From Pseudomonadota bacterium (GTDB lineage: Bacteria > Pseudomonadota > Gammaproteobacteria > Enterobacterales > Enterobacteriaceae): 50,123 bases of DNA. Numbering within the stretch: the first letter of the stretch is position 1; the number at the start of each line of letters is the position of its first letter. This document shows, piece by piece, positions 16,138-24,251 of the stretch. Where the stretch lies: NCBI GenBank assembly GCA_018261615.1, contig JAGTSE010000033.1, forward strand, positions 1-50,123, written 5' to 3'. The notes beneath the pieces are model-generated. The model searched no databases. It worked only from the letters and a program-made list of their open reading frames with translations, and was not told the origin of the DNA. The position numbers and the translations under genes are program-made.

Positions 16138-18111
16138 TTGGCCGCCTCATGGGCTTATCCGTGGAACGCGGCACGTTCAGCGATCGCCAGCCCGTATCTC
16201 ACCCACGCAGAACTGCACCGCCGCAACCAGCATTTTGCGGCGGTGCAGCAGGCGCGACACGCGCTGGCGCTGCAACCGGAGTGCATACGCTTTCCGGTCA
16301 CCCGCTGTATTGATGCGCTGGAACAGGCGCAAGGTACGGCGCGGGCCAACGCATTTCTCTGCCACTTCTTTCACCGCGCTATCCCACGGCTAAACGCGGT
16401 GGCGCAGCACTACCAACACAAACCGCTTAGCCCGCGTCTCTCCAGAGCCGTGTTCAATGGCCATTTTGATACCGCCATCCAGCAGGATCTGGCGAGCCGT
16501 CTGATGACACTGCTGGCCCGCTACAACCTACTGCCGGATCTGGCGAAAAGCGCAGTTGACCGACTGGCGACCGACATCGCGTATTTTATTCGCGGCGAAC
16601 TGGCAAACATCGATACCGCGGAAACGGCAGAGCTAAAAACCCTGCACCGCTGGTATCTGCACGCCGGAATGATTGCACTGCAATTTAACGTCACGCCGCC
16701 GCACTGGCAGCGTGTCACCCGTAAAGTCGCCTGCGCTGATGAGATTGCCCCGGCGGTGATCCGCTTGTTTAGCGAAGTCTGGTGGCGTAGCCATCTGCGT
16801 CGTATCGCCGCCCAGTGGCGCGAACATTTACAAATTGCGCTGGGTAACGTCAGCAAGAAAAAACGGCCCTATGCCAGCGACGATTGCATCAGCACCTGGC
16901 GCGAGCAGAAACGCCGTAACCGCGAGTTCCTCAACAGCATGGAGCTGGAAGATGAGGAAGGGAACCGCATCAGCCTGATCGATAAGCATGACGGCTCGGT
17001 CGCCAACCCGGCGATTCGCCGCTGCGAGCTGATGACACGCATTCGCGGCTTTGAAACGATTTGTCAGTCGCTGGGTTATGTCGGCGAGTTTTATACCCTG
17101 ACCGCGCCATCAGCCTGGCACGCCACCACCCGCGCCGGTTACCGCAACCATAAGTGGAACGGCGCCAGTCCGGCACAAACGCAAGGCTATTTCACCCGGC
17201 TGTGGGCGCGGATCCGCGCCAGCCTGCATCGTAACGGATTGCGCATTTTCGGTATTCGCGTGGCGGAGCCACATCACGATGGCACACCACACTGGCATCT
17301 GCTGCTGTTTATGCAGCAGCAGGATGTCAGCCGCGTGCGCGAAATTCTGGGCGTCTATGCCCGCGAAGAGGACAACCACGAGCTGGGCAGCGATAAGGCG
17401 AAGCGCGCGCGTTTTCACGCCGAGGCGATCGATGCGCAAAAAGGCAGCGCCACCGGTTATGTGGCGAAATATATCGCCAAGAATATCGACGGTTATGCGC
17501 TGGAAGGCGAGCACGATAACGAGAGCGGCGCACCGCTGCAGGAGACGGCGTGCGCAGTTTCTGCCTGGGCGGCGCGCTGGCGTATCCGCCAGTTTCAGTT
17601 TGTTGGCGGTGCGCCGGTGACAGTGTATCGCGAGCTGAGAAAAATGGCCGATGGCGAAACGGCACGCGGCTTAAGTGTGGAATTTGCATTGGTGCATGAT
17701 GCCGCCGATGCCGGAGACTGGGCAGCTTACGTCAATGCTCAGGGCGGGCCATTTGTCCGTCGCGATGATTTGCAAGTGCGCACGCTGTATGCGCCAGACG
17801 AAGAATTTAACCAGTACGGTGAAACCACGTTACGTATTCGCGGGGTGTATGACACACAGGTCGGTGCCGGTTCGCCGGTGCTGACGCGGCTGAAAAAATG
17901 GAAAATTGTGCCGAAGCGAACGGAGGTTGACCTTCAGGGCGCGCCTGCGCCCTCTTGGAGTTCTGTCAATAACTGTACGCGCTGGCCCGCCGGCCGCTGT
18001 AGCGATCCACCACCCGATAACCTGATATGGATAGAGAAACCCGCGCCAAAAGCGTGGGTGAAGCAGAATAATGGTTTTCTTTTTCAGCAACATATTGATG
18101 CGGTGAAATAA
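16138..18111 (+). CDS. A: P2 gpA-like replication endonuclease
   Basis: 657 residues from a TTG start directly after the previous stop, with GGAGG (16127-16131) at good distance; no in-frame ATG sits near. gpA is a rolling-circle initiator that nicks the origin and stays covalently attached. Seen: the metal-binding HUH motif HWH (His385, His387) and the paired catalytic tyrosines Tyr441 and Tyr445 in GYVAKYIAKNIDGY, as in P2 gpA. P2 gpA is about 100 residues longer. The catalytic core is intact, so the element may still replicate although it lacks heads. Confidence 0.93.
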   Translation: MAASWAYPWNAARSAIASPYLTHAELHRRNQHFAAVQQARHALALQPECIRFPVTRCIDALEQAQGTARANAFLCHFFHRAIPRLNAVAQHYQHKPLSPRLSRAVFNGHFDTAIQQDLASRLMTLLARYNLLPDLAKSAVDRLATDIAYFIRGELANIDTAETAELKTLHRWYLHAGMIALQFNVTPPHWQRVTRKVACADEIAPAVIRLFSEVWWRSHLRRIAAQWREHLQIALGNVSKKKRPYASDDCISTWREQKRRNREFLNSMELEDEEGNRISLIDKHDGSVANPAIRRCELMTRIRGFETICQSLGYVGEFYTLTAPSAWHATTRAGYRNHKWNGASPAQTQGYFTRLWARIRASLHRNGLRIFGIRVAEPHHDGTPHWHLLLFMQQQDVSRVREILGVYAREEDNHELGSDKAKRARFHAEAIDAQKGSATGYVAKYIAKNIDGYALEGEHDNESGAPLQETACAVSAWAARWRIRQFQFVGGAPVTVYRELRKMADGETARGLSVEFALVHDAADAGDWAAYVNAQGGPFVRRDDLQVRTLYAPDEEFNQYGETTLRIRGVYDTQVGAGSPVLTRLKKWKIVPKRTEVDLQGAPAPSWSSVNNCTRWPAGRCSDPPPDNLIWIEKPAPKAWVKQNNGFLFQQHIDAVK

Positions 18112-18144
18112 TTTTCGCTTCCCATTTATAAACGGCTTGTGATA

Positions 18145-18160
18145 CTGTACAAATATACAG
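18145..18160 (+). promoter_or_regulatory. perfect LexA box
   Basis: CTGTACAAATATACAG, matching CTGT-N8-ACAG without mismatch, with the flanks TA...TA that mark strong sites. It lies 23 bp before a small gene and directly after gene A, at the place where 186-type phages carry the LexA-controlled antirepressor gene tum. This would make the element SOS-inducible. Confidence 0.9.
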
Positions 18161-18182
18161 TAAAGAACTCATGAGGGGATTC

Positions 18183-18368
18183 ATGGTGTCTGAACGGAAT
18201 GAACGCGCCCAGCGGAAATGGGCGTGCGTAAGGTTTATTGCCGAGTTGTCTCTGCTCCACCATTGCAAAAAGGAAGAGCTGGAAATGGCGCTGTGGCTGA
18301 TTGCCGACATGGCAGAAAGCGAAAGCACGACTGCGCAGGAAAGAGACATCTTTTACCAGGTAGAATAG
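18183..18368 (+). CDS. small LexA-controlled protein, function unknown
   Basis: 61 residues from the ATG at 18183 (TGAGGGGA before it); an in-frame ATG at 18171 gives 65 but lacks a ribosome site. Content: basic N terminus (SERNERAQRKWACVR), then two amphipathic helices ending DIFYQVE. I do not recognise the family. By position (after A, behind a LexA box) it corresponds to tum of phage 186, an antirepressor of CI, but it is far shorter and I see no clear similarity. It may be an antirepressor, a late-gene activator or an unrelated SOS gene. Confidence 0.65.
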   Translation: MVSERNERAQRKWACVRFIAELSLLHHCKKEELEMALWLIADMAESESTTAQERDIFYQVE

Positions 18369-18566
18369 CGGCCGGAACGCGCCGGTTACGGCGGCCTGTG
18401 CGCCAGATCATACCTGCACCGTTTCAGGCCGCCCCTCCCAGCTTCACACTACTTTCGCCCTGTTGTGCCAGCGTACAGCCAGCGGCGACAGATAGCGTCC
18501 GCCTGCTCCGGTCTGGAGACTTAACGGTGGGAAAAATCCTTCCCGACGGTAAGAGACGCGAAAACG
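18369..18566 (+). other. junction where the head gene block is missing
   Basis: 198 bp between the LexA-controlled gene and tail gene X. In P2 this interval holds cos and genes Q, P, O, N, M and L. Here I find no open frame related to them and no cos-like sequence. A half-matching Ogr site TGT-N12-ACC at 18397-18414 could be a leftover late promoter for the X operon; weak evidence. Confidence 0.6.
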
Positions 18567-18770
18567 ATGAATGTAATCACACAACAGGGCGATACGCTCG
18601 ATCTCCTTTGCCTGCGCTATTACGGCTACACCCAGGGTGTGGTTGAAACGGTGCTGGCGGCCAACCCCGGCCTTGCCGATCTGGGCGTGATTTTGCCTTA
18701 CGGTACTCCGGTAAATCTGCCGGAAACGCAGGCACCGACGCAGACAGAAACGGTGAATCTATGGGCCTGA
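18567..18770 (+). CDS. X: tail protein X (LysM-like)
   Basis: 67 residues, exactly P2 gpX length. It has the small LysM-like fold GDTLDLLCLRYYG, VVETVLAANPGLADLG and ends NLWA like P2 X (NLWE). gpX acts at the baseplate hub region of P2 tails and is essential for tail assembly. It is the first gene of the retained late block. Its stop overlaps the holin start by ten bases, so translation is coupled. Confidence 0.93.
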   Translation: MNVITQQGDTLDLLCLRYYGYTQGVVETVLAANPGLADLGVILPYGTPVNLPETQAPTQTETVNLWA

Positions 18771-18982
18771 CTATCGAAAAAGTCACCTCGTCGCTGGCGT
18801 ACTGGATAAGCGTCGCGCTGACCTTTTTCGGTGCGATGACACCGCAGGATTTCGCAGCCTGGTTCGGCGCACTGGGCGTTGCCGTCACCGTCGCCGTGAA
18901 CTGGTATTACCGCCGCAAAAGCTATCTGTTCCTGAAATCCTGTGCCATGAGCCAGGAGGTGATGAATGGGCTTACCCGTTAA
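18761..18982 (+). CDS. phage holin (HP1/P2-type)
   Basis: 73 residues. Two hydrophobic segments (about 10-27 and 33-50) are followed by a basic tail starting WYYRRKSY, the layout of small class II-like holins of the HP1 family. It would depolarise the inner membrane and so activate the SAR endolysin next door. It overlaps both neighbours (X by ten bases, endolysin by 17), which forces coupled synthesis of the lysis proteins. Confidence 0.8.
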   Translation: MGLTIEKVTSSLAYWISVALTFFGAMTPQDFAAWFGALGVAVTVAVNWYYRRKSYLFLKSCAMSQEVMNGLTR

Positions 18983-19475
18983 GCGTTGTAGTGCTGCGGC
19001 CGTGCTGGCACTGGCGGTGCTGGTGCCAGATTTTCGTTTACTGCATACCTCGCAGCAGGGACTGGCGCTGATTGCCGATCTGGAAGGCTGTCGTCTGCGG
19101 CCGTACCAGTGCAGCGCCGGCGTCTGGACATCCGGCATTGGCCACACCGATGGCGTCGCGCCAACGCGGGATATCAGCGAAAAAGAGGCGGCGGTGAATC
19201 TGGTTGCCGATGTACTGCACGTTGAGCGACGGCTGGCAGCCTGCGCACCGGTTGCCATGCCGCCACAGGTCTATGACGCGGTGGTCAGTTTCGCCTTTAA
19301 CATCGGCACCACTGCCGCCTGCAGTTCGACGCTGGTGTGGTTTATCAACCACAAACAGTGGCAACAGGCCTGCGATCAGTTGCCGCGCTGGGTGTTTATC
19401 AACGGCGATCGCAATCGCGGTCTGGAAAACCGCCGCGAACGCGAGCGCGCCTGGTGCCTGAAGGGGGTGAAATGA
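18966..19475 (+). CDS. K: SAR endolysin (GH24 lysozyme, gpK-like)
   Basis: 169 residues. GH24 muramidase with catalytic Glu40-(8)-Cys49-(5)-Thr55, the E-C-T arrangement in DLEGCRLRPYQCSAGVWTSG. The N-terminal AAAVLALAVLV stretch, weakly hydrophobic and Ala-rich without a cleavage site, is a signal-anchor-release domain: the enzyme is exported tethered and is freed when the membrane is depolarised. AGGAGGTGATGA precedes the ATG. It provides host lysis for release of tail particles. Confidence 0.92.
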   Translation: MGLPVKRCSAAAVLALAVLVPDFRLLHTSQQGLALIADLEGCRLRPYQCSAGVWTSGIGHTDGVAPTRDISEKEAAVNLVADVLHVERRLAACAPVAMPPQVYDAVVSFAFNIGTTAACSSTLVWFINHKQWQQACDQLPRWVFINGDRNRGLENRRERERAWCLKGVK

Positions 19476-19897
19476 CAGCCCGACTGATTGCCCTGCTGCT
19501 CACTGTGCTGGGCGCAATATGGCTGGTGCAGCAAAACCATGCGCTGCGCAGTGCGCTTTCGCAATCTACGCAGCTTACGCACGAGCAAAACAACACCATC
19601 GCGCAACTGAAAGCGCAGAGCGCCGCCGCTGATACGCTGGCGGCCAATAACGAGCAGGCGCAGGTGGCGCTGCGTCAGCAACTCAATGCCGCCAGCGAAC
19701 AGGCCATGCGGCGCGAACAAACCATCACAAGGTTACTCCATGAAAATGACGCCTTTCGCTCCTGGTATAACACTCAGTTGCCTGATGCTGTGCGCCGGGT
19801 GCACCAGCGCCCCTCCTGCCCCTCTGCCGGTCACTGTTTACAACCGTTGCCCGCAGGTCAGCCTGTGTCCGATGCCGGGCAGCGATCCGCAAACTAA
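19472..19897 (+). CDS. lysB: LysB, Rz-like inner-membrane spanin
   Basis: 141 residues from the ATG at 19472 (GGGGGTGAA before it), the P2 LysB length. N-terminal membrane anchor (LIALLLTVLGAIWLV), then a long coiled-coil of Q/A/N-rich helix (about 30-95) and a C-terminal polar tail. Spanins fuse inner and outer membranes at lysis. It overlaps the endolysin stop by four bases and contains the lysC start in another frame. Confidence 0.9.
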   Translation: MTARLIALLLTVLGAIWLVQQNHALRSALSQSTQLTHEQNNTIAQLKAQSAAADTLAANNEQAQVALRQQLNAASEQAMRREQTITRLLHENDAFRSWYNTQLPDAVRRVHQRPSCPSAGHCLQPLPAGQPVSDAGQRSAN

Positions 19898-20030
19898 CGG
19901 CGATTTAAGCGCCGATATCCATCAGCTTGAGCGCGCGCTGGAGAATTGCGCACTGCAAGTTGAAACTGTTAAACACTGCCAGGATGAGATAAATGCTAAA
20001 ACCCAACACGCTGCGCAACGCCCTGACTGA
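19740..20030 (+). CDS. lysC: LysC, Rz1-like outer-membrane lipoprotein spanin
   Basis: 96 residues, the P2 LysC length, read in a different frame from lysB, which it overlaps for most of its first half. Lipoprotein signal with lipobox LCAGC (Cys21), then a Pro-rich linker (SAPPAPLP) typical of Rz1 proteins. It pairs with LysB across the periplasm. Its 3' end overlaps the start of gene R by 38 bases. Confidence 0.9.
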   Translation: MKMTPFAPGITLSCLMLCAGCTSAPPAPLPVTVYNRCPQVSLCPMPGSDPQTNGDLSADIHQLERALENCALQVETVKHCQDEINAKTQHAAQRPD

Positions 20031-20460
20031 TGCTGTCCCGGCGCTGCACAACAATCCAGATACGCTGCGGCTGTGGGTGGACAAAGGCAGCAATATCGCC
20101 ACGTTTGCCCCTTCGCTGTCGTTTGAAAAACAGTTCAACCTCAACGTCGCCATCAGCGCTTTTTCCGGTGATATCGATACGATTTTTGTGCCAATCATGG
20201 CCTGGCTGCGTGACAACCAGCCGGATATTCTCACCGTCGAAGCGGGACAGCGCGGCTGCTTTAGCTGGTCGCTGACGACCAACAGCGACGGTACACAAGA
20301 TCTGACGATTATCCTGCAACTGACCGAGCGTACCAAAGTGACGGAAGTCGATGGCGCACTGCACGCTGAGACGCTGCCGGAGCCGTTGCCGCCAGCACTG
20401 GTTACCCGTCCGGTTGAGCTCTATATCAACGGTGAACTGGTGAGCCGCTGGGTTTCATAA
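19993..20460 (+). CDS. R: tail completion protein R
   Basis: 155 residues, equal to P2 gpR, starting MLKPNTLRNALTDAVP and ending ELYINGELVSRW as in P2. gpR is needed to finish P2 tails and is thought to act at the head-proximal end. The partner S, which follows R in P2, is absent: only 87 bp separate R from V. Retention of R without S suggests that R is sufficient to stop tube growth in a headless particle (inference). Confidence 0.93.
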   Translation: MLKPNTLRNALTDAVPALHNNPDTLRLWVDKGSNIATFAPSLSFEKQFNLNVAISAFSGDIDTIFVPIMAWLRDNQPDILTVEAGQRGCFSWSLTTNSDGTQDLTIILQLTERTKVTEVDGALHAETLPEPLPPALVTRPVELYINGELVSRWVS

Positions 20461-20482
20461 TGCCCGAAAATGCGCCCCGCGT

Positions 20483-20547
20483 TGTGCCAAAGGCCGGACA
20501 GCTTTGTCCGTTTTTCAAAGCCGGGGCTGCATAGCATCATTTCCGCT
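20483..20547 (+). promoter_or_regulatory. late promoter PV with Ogr-type binding site
   Basis: TGT-N12-ACA at 20483-20500 is the P2 Ogr/Delta recognition pattern, centred about 55 bp before the expected start near 20547. TAGCAT (20532-20537) is a candidate -10. It lies in the R-V gap, the place of the P2 V promoter. It would drive V through the fibre genes. Confidence 0.75.
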
Positions 20548-21183
20548 ATGAACACACAACTCTCGCTCCAGGAAATGGCCCGCGCACTGCGCAATATGAT
20601 CCGTACCGGGATTATCGTCGACATCGACCTGACTTCCGGACGTTGTCGAGTGCAGACAGGCGGCATCGTCACTCAGTGGTTGCAGTGGTTAACCCACCGC
20701 GCCGGACATTCACGTACGTGGTGGGCACCTTCGGTCGGCGAGCAAGTTTTACTGCTGGCGGTCGGCGGCGAGCTCGACACCGCTTTTGTGCTACCGGGCA
20801 TTTTTTCTGACGACAACCCGGCGCCCTCCGTTTCGGCGGACGCCTGGCATATCGCCTTCCCCGATGGCGCGGTGTTCGAATACGAACCACAAAACAGCGC
20901 GTTGAAAGTCAGCGGCATTAAAACCGCCGATATCACCGCGTCCCAATCCGTAACCGTCAGTGTGCCGGAAGTGAAGGTTGTCGCCTCCACCCGCATCACG
21001 CTTGATACCCCGGAAGTAGTTTGTACCAACAAGCTCATCACCGGCACGCTGGAGGTGCAAAAAGGCGGCACGATGAGCGGCAATATCTCGCACAGCGGCG
21101 GTTCGTTGTCCTCCAACGGCAAAGTACTGCATACCCATCAACACCCCGGCGACAGCGGCGGTACAACAGGAGCGCCTCTATGA
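20548..21183 (+). CDS. V: baseplate assembly protein V (tail spike)
   Basis: 211 residues from the ATG at 20548, the P2 gpV length; a longer in-frame reading from 20470 would run through the promoter and is unlikely. gpV is the membrane-piercing spike at the tail tip. Seen: an N-terminal OB-like domain with GIIVDIDLTSGRCRVQTG, and a C-terminal beta-helix of repeated short strands ending in HTHQHPGDSGG, where the HxH pattern is the iron-binding apex seen in P2-type spikes. Confidence 0.94.
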   Translation: MNTQLSLQEMARALRNMIRTGIIVDIDLTSGRCRVQTGGIVTQWLQWLTHRAGHSRTWWAPSVGEQVLLLAVGGELDTAFVLPGIFSDDNPAPSVSADAWHIAFPDGAVFEYEPQNSALKVSGIKTADITASQSVTVSVPEVKVVASTRITLDTPEVVCTNKLITGTLEVQKGGTMSGNISHSGGSLSSNGKVLHTHQHPGDSGGTTGAPL

Positions 21184-21527
21184 CAGTGCAATACAGTGGC
21201 TTTGACCGCATCACCGGCCAGCGCCTGACCGACACCGAACATATCCGCCAGAGCATCAGCGATATTCTGCGCACACCTGTTGGCTCACGGGTCATGCGCC
21301 GCGATTACGGCTCGCTGCTGTTTGAGATGATCGACCAGCCACAAACCCCGGCGCTGACGCTGCAGATTCAGGCCGCCTGCTATATGGCGCTGCTGAAATG
21401 GGAACCGCGTATCACGCTGAGCTCAGTGACAACCGAACGGCAGTTCGACGGCAAGATGATTGTCAATCTGACCGGCCAGCTCGCCAGTACCGGCGAATCC
21501 CTTTCGTTAACCCTTCCAGTGAGTTAA
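21180..21527 (+). CDS. W: baseplate protein W (gp25-like)
   Basis: 115 residues, the P2 gpW length. It belongs to the gp25/lysozyme-like baseplate wedge family (IRQSISDILRTPVGSRVMRRDYGS), which links sheath to baseplate in contractile systems. Its start overlaps the V stop (ATGA). It is followed by J after four bases. Confidence 0.95.
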   Translation: MTVQYSGFDRITGQRLTDTEHIRQSISDILRTPVGSRVMRRDYGSLLFEMIDQPQTPALTLQIQAACYMALLKWEPRITLSSVTTERQFDGKMIVNLTGQLASTGESLSLTLPVS

Positions 21528-21531
21528 AACC

Positions 21532-22440
21532 ATGCCGATTATTGACCTGAGCCAGTTGCCCGCACCCAATGTGGTGGAGGAACTCGATTATGAAAGTCTT
21601 CTTGCCGAGCGCAAGGTGACGCTTATTTCCCTGTTTCCTGCCGAGGAACAGGAGGCCATCGCCCGTACGCTGGCGCTGGAATCCGAGCCGCTGACCAAGT
21701 TTCTTGAAGAGAACGCTTACCGCGAAGTGCTGTGGCGCCAGCGTGTTAATGAAGCCGCCCGCGCGGTGATGCTGGCGTACGCCGCCGGTAACGATCTTGA
21801 TGTGATTGCCGCTAACAGCAATACCTCGCGACTGGTGATCACGCCTGCCGATAACAGCACCATCCCGCCGACTGCCGCAGTGATGGAGTCTGATAAAGAT
21901 CTGCGACTGCGCGCACAGCAGGCCTTTGAAGGCTTAAGCGTGGCCGGGCCGGAAGGCGCTTATGAATACCATGGTCGCAGCGCCGATGGCCGGGTTGCCG
22001 ATATCTCCGTGGTCAGCCCAAACCCGGCGTATATCACCATCTCAGTGCTCGCGCGCGAGGGCGATGGCAGAGCCAGCGACAAACTGGTCGCCATCGTTGA
22101 AAACGCGCTGAACGCAGAAGACGTCCGCCCGGTTGGCGACCGCGTAACGGTACAAAGCGCGGAAATTGTACCGTACCAGATTGACGCCACGCTCTATTTT
22201 TACCCGGGACCGGAATCGGAACCAATTCGTCAGGCTGCCGAGCAGCAACTCAAAGCCTATATCACCGCACAGCGCCGACTGGGCCGCGATATCCGCAAGT
22301 CGGCAATTTACGCTGCGCTGCACGTTGAAGGCGTGCAACGCGTGGAACTGAGTGCACCGCAAAGCGATCTGGTACTGGAGAAAAACCAGGCTTCGTACTG
22401 CACCGCCTGGAGCATTAATACAGGAGGCACCGATGAGTGA
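21532..22440 (+). CDS. J: baseplate assembly protein J
   Basis: 302 residues, exactly the P2 gpJ length. Baseplate wedge protein of the gp6/J family, with the N-terminal IDLSQLPAPNVVEELDYE start that is characteristic for P2-type J. It works with W and I to build the wedges around the spike. Its stop overlaps the I start by eight bases. Confidence 0.95.
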   Translation: MPIIDLSQLPAPNVVEELDYESLLAERKVTLISLFPAEEQEAIARTLALESEPLTKFLEENAYREVLWRQRVNEAARAVMLAYAAGNDLDVIAANSNTSRLVITPADNSTIPPTAAVMESDKDLRLRAQQAFEGLSVAGPEGAYEYHGRSADGRVADISVVSPNPAYITISVLAREGDGRASDKLVAIVENALNAEDVRPVGDRVTVQSAEIVPYQIDATLYFYPGPESEPIRQAAEQQLKAYITAQRRLGRDIRKSAIYAALHVEGVQRVELSAPQSDLVLEKNQASYCTAWSINTGGTDE

Positions 22441-23041
22441 TGACCGCCTGTTGCCCGTTGGTTCCTCGGTTCTGGAGGTGGCAACAGCAGAGGCAGCGGC
22501 TCAAATCGAACGCGTACCGGTGCCGCTGCGCACGTTATGGGATCCACTAACATGCCCGGCAGAACTGTTGCCTTACCTGGCGTGGGCGCTCTCTGTCGAT
22601 CGCTGGGACTACAGCTGGCCCGAGGACACCAAACGTAAAATTATCGCCTCCGCTTTTTTTGTTCATCAACACAAGGGAACTATTAGCTCATTACGACGCG
22701 TTGTTGAACCGCTCGGCTACTTGATTGAGCTACGCGAATGGTGGCAGGAGAATGCTGAACCCGGCACGTTCCGGCTGGTCATTGGCGTGCAAGAGAATGG
22801 TATTACCGAGCAGATGTACCAGGAACTGGAGCGGCTGATCAACGATGCCAAACCAGCGAGCCGCCATCTTTCGGAGCTGAACATTAGCCTTAGCACCAGC
22901 GGCGAGTGTTATGTTGGCGTCGGTTATTACCTCGGTGAAGAACTGACGGTTTATCCTTACATGCCGGAAGAGATTGTGGTTGGCGGCGAGTATTACCCCG
23001 CTTCTGCCATTCATCTTATTGATGATGTCTATATCTCATAA
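22433..23041 (+). CDS. I: tail protein I
   Basis: 202 residues from the ATG at 22433 (GGAGGCACC before it). It matches the P2 gpI family: LLPVGSSVLEVATAEA..., LWDPLTCPAELLPYLAWALSVDRWD. This is the baseplate protein to which tail fibres attach. It is slightly longer than P2 gpI; the extra residues are C-terminal. A hairpin terminator follows, separating it from the fibre cassettes. Confidence 0.94.
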   Translation: MSDDRLLPVGSSVLEVATAEAAAQIERVPVPLRTLWDPLTCPAELLPYLAWALSVDRWDYSWPEDTKRKIIASAFFVHQHKGTISSLRRVVEPLGYLIELREWWQENAEPGTFRLVIGVQENGITEQMYQELERLINDAKPASRHLSELNISLSTSGECYVGVGYYLGEELTVYPYMPEEIVVGGEYYPASAIHLIDDVYIS

Positions 23042-23058
23042 CCCATCACACTGCTGAA

Positions 23059-23081
23059 ACGGGCTGCGGCCCGTTTTTTTT
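23059..23081 (+). terminator. terminator copy 1, after I
   Basis: ACGGGCTGCGGCCCGT with T-run. It is one of three nearly identical copies (also 24852-24873 and 26791-26813) that bracket the two tail-fibre cassettes. Confidence 0.85.
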
Positions 23082-23195
23082 CATCACGCTTGTTGTGTCA
23101 GTAAGTAACCAACGCCGCTCAATGGTGTTCGTCTGTGGCTGAACGGAAAATAGCGTCACCGTTCATTCTTCACCAAACAACCTGAGAGTTAACAC

Positions 23196-24251
23196 ATGAC
23201 TGCCAAATATTTTGCCATTCTGACCAATCAGGGCGCTGCGAGGCTGGCAAACGCCACGTCGCTCGGCACAAAACTTAATCTCACGCAGATGGCGGTTGGC
23301 GATGCCAACGGCGTACTACCGATGCCTGATCCATCGCAAACAAAACTGCTCAACCAACAGCGTATTGCGCCGCTGAACCGACTGTCGGTAGATCCTAATA
23401 ACAGCAGCCAGATAATTGCCGAGCAGGTTATTCCGGAAACGGAAGGCGGTTTCTGGATCCGCGAAATTGGCCTCTATGATGATGCGGGTGTACTGATTGC
23501 GGTAGCCAACTGCCCGGAAACGTACAAACCGCAAATGCAGGAAGGGAGCGGACGCACGCAGACAATTCGCATGGTACTCACCGTTTCATCAACGGCTGCC
23601 GTCACGTTGAAAATCGACCCATCGGTGGTGCTGGCGACGCGGCAGTATGCCGACGACCTGATGAGCAATCATGTTAAAGCCGCTAACCCACATGCACAGT
23701 ACGCACCACTGGCCAACCCGGTATTTACCGGCACGCCGACTGTGCCAGATACGCATATCGGCAACTACGGACAGCAGATCGCCAACACCAAATATGTGCG
23801 CGATGTTATTGCTGACTACGACGGCATTTTACCGGTGGGTTCGCCGGTCGCCTGGCCGCAAGCAACCCCGCCCGGCGGCTGGTTTAAATGCAACGGCGCG
23901 TCCTTTGATAAAACCCAGTTTCCACGGCTGGCGGCCGTCTACCCGGCCGGTGTTCTGCCGGATCTGCGTGGGGAATTTATTCGCGGGCTGGATGATGGGC
24001 GAAACCTTGACGCTGGTAGGGCACTATTAAGTGTTCAACTGGATGAGTTTAAAAGCCATAACCATACACCGGTAAAAAACCCGGTAAGAAATCGCTTCTT
24101 GACCGACTACAGCGAAAGCGGTATTGGCGCTCTAGCCAATTTAACCACCGGGGGCGGGTTGTTCTCCTTTTCAAGCTATACCGAATATACCGGCGGAGGA
24201 GAAACCCGTCCGCATAACGTTGCATTTAACTACATCGTGAGGGCTCAATAA
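23196..24251 (+). CDS. H: tail fibre H, copy 1
   Basis: 351 residues, about half of P2 gpH. Seen: the phage tail fibre N-terminal domain (1-150, AILTNQGAARLANA..., AEQVIPETEGGFWIRE) that binds the baseplate, a HPQY-like repeat (NPHAQYAPLANPVFTGTP), a collar domain (GSPVAWPQATPPGGWFKCNG) and a C-terminal tip ending FNYIVRAQ. The tip segment (about 24020-24220) is less GC-rich than its surroundings, typical of exchanged receptor-binding ends. It determines target specificity. The stop overlaps the chaperone start (TAATG). Confidence 0.93.
   Translation: MTAKYFAILTNQGAARLANATSLGTKLNLTQMAVGDANGVLPMPDPSQTKLLNQQRIAPLNRLSVDPNNSSQIIAEQVIPETEGGFWIREIGLYDDAGVLIAVANCPETYKPQMQEGSGRTQTIRMVLTVSSTAAVTLKIDPSVVLATRQYADDLMSNHVKAANPHAQYAPLANPVFTGTPTVPDTHIGNYGQQIANTKYVRDVIADYDGILPVGSPVAWPQATPPGGWFKCNGASFDKTQFPRLAAVYPAGVLPDLRGEFIRGLDDGRNLDAGRALLSVQLDEFKSHNHTPVKNPVRNRFLTDYSESGIGALANLTTGGGLFSFSSYTEYTGGGETRPHNVAFNYIVRAQ

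Noticed and set aside
18397..18414. TGT-N12-ACC as a late promoter for the X operon
   Set aside because: Only five of six defining bases match; kept as a note, not as a separate promoter.
18369..18566. Remnant of gene L, Q or cos in the junction
   Set aside because: No coding similarity and no cos-like 19-mer could be seen by eye.
23090..23120. Ogr site upstream of the first fibre gene
   Set aside because: TGTTG...CCAAC is present, but the spacing is not TGT-N12-ACA.
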